A stretch of 8,595 nt of DNA from Sulfurimonas sp. (lineage in GTDB: Bacteria; Campylobacterota; Campylobacteria; Campylobacterales; Sulfurimonadaceae), in the NCBI GenBank assembly GCA_003978475.1, contig QNZR01000223.1:1-8595 (forward strand), written 5' to 3'. A model generated the notes under the pieces. That model ran no database searches and was not told where the DNA came from. It saw only the letters and a list, made by a program, of their open reading frames with translations. Shown here piece after piece: positions 7,164 through 8,595 of this stretch. The number at the start of each line of letters is the position of its first letter. Positions within the stretch are counted from its first letter, which is position 1. The translations under genes were made by a program, and so were the position numbers.

Positions 7164-7619
7164 TTGAAAACTATTATATTGGCATTCACATTGGTTGCGG
7201 GACTTTACGGCAATGCCGATGCGCCTAAGCAACACCATGAGTATTCTCGTGACCACCTGGGTATCGTTACAGATATCACTACCGGCTTGCAATGGCAGGA
7301 CAGCTATGCAGAAAGTAACGACAGTATTAAAAATACCACATGGGATGATGCCCAACGGTATTGCTCCTTGCTGAACTTGGGGGGTTATGATGACTGGCGT
7401 ACGCCGACGGTTGAAGAGCTGACGGATATTACGGATCACGGCAACACTGACCCGGCGATTAATTCCGTGTTTCAACATACGGTCTCCTCGGCATACTGGT
7501 CTTCACTGGAATCCGACTCCAACCAGAGTGTGGCATGGTTTGTTTACTTCTATAACGGTTTTGCCAACTGGAAGGCGAAAGACGGCAATGCCTATGTTCG
7601 CTGTATTCGTCTTCGCTAA
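7164..7619 (+). CDS. Secreted single-domain Lcl/DUF1566 protein
   Basis: 151 residues. The start is a TTG at 7164: an in-frame stop lies at 7155-7157, and reading from here gives a credible signal peptide (K2, hydrophobic 4-15, cleavage probably near GNA at 16-18 or ADA at 18-20). The ribosome site is weak. The mature part matches the Lcl C-terminal domain (DUF1566), a C-type-lectin-like fold found in many secreted or surface proteins: VTDITTGLQWQD at 35-46, TTWDDAQRYCSLLNLGGYDDWR at about 58-79, PTVEEL at 81-86, DPAINSVF at 96-103, YWSS at 111-114, and the closing AYVRCIR at 143-149. C67 and C147 are placed for the disulfide that ties such folds together. The gene is a complete single domain and not a fragment. 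Its ligand is unknown. It lies 66 bases before the GH114 lipoprotein gene, and both products are exported. Confidence 0.84.
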   Translation: MKTIILAFTLVAGLYGNADAPKQHHEYSRDHLGIVTDITTGLQWQDSYAESNDSIKNTTWDDAQRYCSLLNLGGYDDWRTPTVEELTDITDHGNTDPAINSVFQHTVSSAYWSSLESDSNQSVAWFVYFYNGFANWKAKDGNAYVRCIRLR

Positions 7620-7629
7620 AGCCTGAATC

Positions 7630-7638
7630 TGCTATAAT
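7630..7638 (+). promoter_or_regulatory. Extended -10 promoter of the GH114 lipoprotein gene
   Basis: TGCTATAAT: a perfect TATAAT at 7633-7638 preceded by TGn. Initiation is expected near 7645, giving a leader of about 40 bases. The positions 17-18 bases upstream (TCTTCG, GTCTTC) do not resemble a -35 box, so it would be a -10-driven promoter. It lets the downstream gene be expressed separately from the DUF1566 gene, although no terminator separates the two. Confidence 0.6.
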
Positions 7639-7656
7639 TTCTTTATCATTCATCAT

Positions 7657-7680
7657 ACCTCTTTGTGAGGTTTTAAAGAG
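7657..7680 (+). promoter_or_regulatory. Leader with alternative pairings over the GH114 ribosome binding site
   Basis: The likely ribosome site AAAGAG (7675-7680, five bases before the ATG) is the exact complement of CTCTTT at 7659-7664, giving a 6-bp stem with a 10-base loop. A competing 5-bp hairpin pairs ACCTC (7657-7661) with GAGGT (7667-7671), and the two cannot form together. The first would hide the ribosome site and the second would free it. The stems are short, so a regulatory role is only a possibility. Confidence 0.3.
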
Positions 7681-7685
7681 TTGCG

Positions 7686-8483
7686 ATGCTTTTGGATTTT
7701 ATACCGATTTTACTGGGAATTGTTGTAGCGGGATGCGGCGGTTCAGGGAGCGGTGAGTGCCATAAACTCACCCTTGAGAGCTCATGGCAGTGGCAACTTT
7801 CAGGGCGGCTCAATACATCGTATGATGTTCAGATGTACGATATTGACCTCTTCGACACCAATGCGTCACAGATTGCATCACTGCACCGCAGCGGTAAAAC
7901 GGTTATTTGCTATTTTAGTGCAGGAAGCTATGAAGACTGGCGCGAGGATGCGGCACTTTTTGATACGGCGGTACTCGGCAATGCGCTTGAGGGCTGGGCG
8001 GGTGAACGGTGGCTGGACATTCGCCATGAATCACTTAAAACCCTCATGGGCAATCGACTGGATTTAGCGGTACAAAAGGGTTGTGACGGAGTCGAACCGG
8101 ACAATATGGACGGCTACGCCAATGCCACCGGGTTTACATTACGTGCAGCAGATCAGTTGGCTTACAATATTTTCATTGCCCAAGAAGCCAAAAAACGCGG
8201 ACTCTATGTCGGACTCAAAAACGATCTTGATCAAATTGTGGAACTTGAGCCGTTTTTTGATTTTGCCGTTAATGAGGAGTGTCACTACTATCACGAATGT
8301 GATGCACTCGTGCCTTTTATTGATGCCCAAAAACCGGTATTTAACGCCGAGTATGCGCCACAGTATGTACACAACAGTAATGGTGCGCGGGATGTATTAT
8401 GCACTCAGAGCAAGGCACGGAACTTCCATACTCTGGTGTTGCCCGTAGCGTTAGATGATACTTTCAGGTTTAGCTGTGACTAG
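7686..8483 (+). CDS. GH114-family glycoside hydrolase lipoprotein (endo-alpha-1,4-polygalactosaminidase / TM1410-like)
   Basis: 265 residues. Hydrophobic residues 5-16 end in a lipobox VVAGC, with C17 as the expected lipidated residue, followed by a Gly/Ser linker (18-23). The n-region MLLDF has no basic residue, unusual for a signal peptide; an in-frame stop at 7674-7676 excludes a longer start. The mature part (about 33-263) has the marks of the GH114/TM1410 TIM-barrel: WQWQLSG at 34-40, YDIDLFD at 51-57, VICYFSAGSYEDWR at 73-86, RWLDIR at 108-113, GCDGVEPDNMDGY at 132-144, GLKND at 176-180, FAVNEECHYY at 193-202 and VFNAEY at 218-223. The conserved acidic residues of these segments (E137, D139, D142, E197/E198, E222) are present, so activity is plausible. 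Characterised relatives cut galactosamine-containing exopolysaccharides; the substrate here is unknown. Cysteines C25, C75, C133, C199, C205, C239 and C264 suggest disulfides, fitting an exported enzyme. Confidence 0.85.
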   Translation: MLLDFIPILLGIVVAGCGGSGSGECHKLTLESSWQWQLSGRLNTSYDVQMYDIDLFDTNASQIASLHRSGKTVICYFSAGSYEDWREDAALFDTAVLGNALEGWAGERWLDIRHESLKTLMGNRLDLAVQKGCDGVEPDNMDGYANATGFTLRAADQLAYNIFIAQEAKKRGLYVGLKNDLDQIVELEPFFDFAVNEECHYYHECDALVPFIDAQKPVFNAEYAPQYVHNSNGARDVLCTQSKARNFHTLVLPVALDDTFRFSCD

Positions 8484-8522
8484 TGTGTTAATGGTGGAAA
8501 ACACTCAGGGAATGCACCGAAT

Positions 8523-8595
8523 ATGAATGATATATTTGAAGAAGATGATGAACCGTCGTGGCGCGTCAAGCAACGTGAAGATGCTCTTGCGGCAG
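8523..8595 (+). CDS. Unidentified protein, N-terminal 24 codons only
   Basis: An ATG at 8523 opens a frame that runs to the window end and encodes an acidic start, MNDIFEEDDEPSWRVKQRED, then ALAA. AGGGA lies 11 bases upstream, a rather long spacer. It starts 39 bases after the GH114 stop on the same strand, so it may share that transcript. An overlapping frame from the ATG at 8527 is also open to the edge; I prefer 8523 because its composition (acidic, then mixed charged helix) looks more like a real cytoplasmic protein. No family can be assigned from this length. Confidence 0.45.
   Translation, partial: MNDIFEEDDEPSWRVKQREDALAA

Noticed and set aside
7128..7478. 116-codon minus-strand open frame
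   Set aside because: It overlaps the DUF1566 gene on the opposite strand, which has a clear signal peptide and domain. The minus-strand product has no recognisable features.
8483..8505. Inverted repeat after the GH114 gene (AGTGTGTT / AAAACACT) as a terminator
   Set aside because: The stem has a mismatch, is AT-rich and is not followed by a T tract, so I do not call a terminator.

Overview
The window reads as a chromosomal segment of a flagellated Campylobacterota (epsilonproteobacterial) bacterium, most like the sulfur-oxidising Sulfurimonas/Sulfuricurvum type. The main clue is the minus-strand gene order flgA-ubiX-coaD-tmk-hisS-...-speA. From memory this is the order of the Campylobacter jejuni block Cj0769c to Cj0764c, and the Tmk and SpeA proteins also resemble the C. 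jejuni ones motif by motif. The species assignment is inference.

Left and centre (1-6932, minus strand): one tightly packed, probably co-transcribed operon. It starts with a FlgA-type P-ring chaperone (GTG start), followed by UbiX flavin prenyltransferase, CoaD (coenzyme A synthesis), Tmk (dTMP to dTDP), HisS (histidyl-tRNA synthetase), a membrane-anchored FMN-binding glutamate-synthase-domain protein, and SpeA arginine decarboxylase. SpeA runs off the left edge; its first 512 residues are here, and it has no entry among the computed open frames because it lacks a stop in the window. Consecutive genes overlap by 4-16 bases or are separated by 8-14 bases, so translational coupling is likely. 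A candidate extended -10 promoter lies just upstream of flgA. The one member that departs from the remembered order is the glutamate-synthase-like gene between hisS and speA.

Centre right (6933-7163): a 231-base gap between divergent transcription units. It holds the candidate flgA promoter, a 9-base direct repeat and little else.

Right (7164-8595, plus strand): accessory, envelope-directed genes. A small secreted protein made of a single Lcl/DUF1566 (C-type-lectin-like) domain is followed by a lipoprotein of the GH114 (endo-alpha-1,4-polygalactosaminidase / TM1410-like) family. The GH114 gene has its own extended -10 promoter and a leader that can pair with its ribosome binding site. The first 24 codons of a further, unidentified gene end the window.

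I see no CRISPR array, insertion sequence, tRNA, rRNA, phage gene or toxin-antitoxin pair. Most of the window is ordinary housekeeping DNA. The points most worth a second look are the GltB-like protein, with its changed cysteine spacing and operon position, and the control region of the GH114 gene. I found no convincing new multi-gene system.
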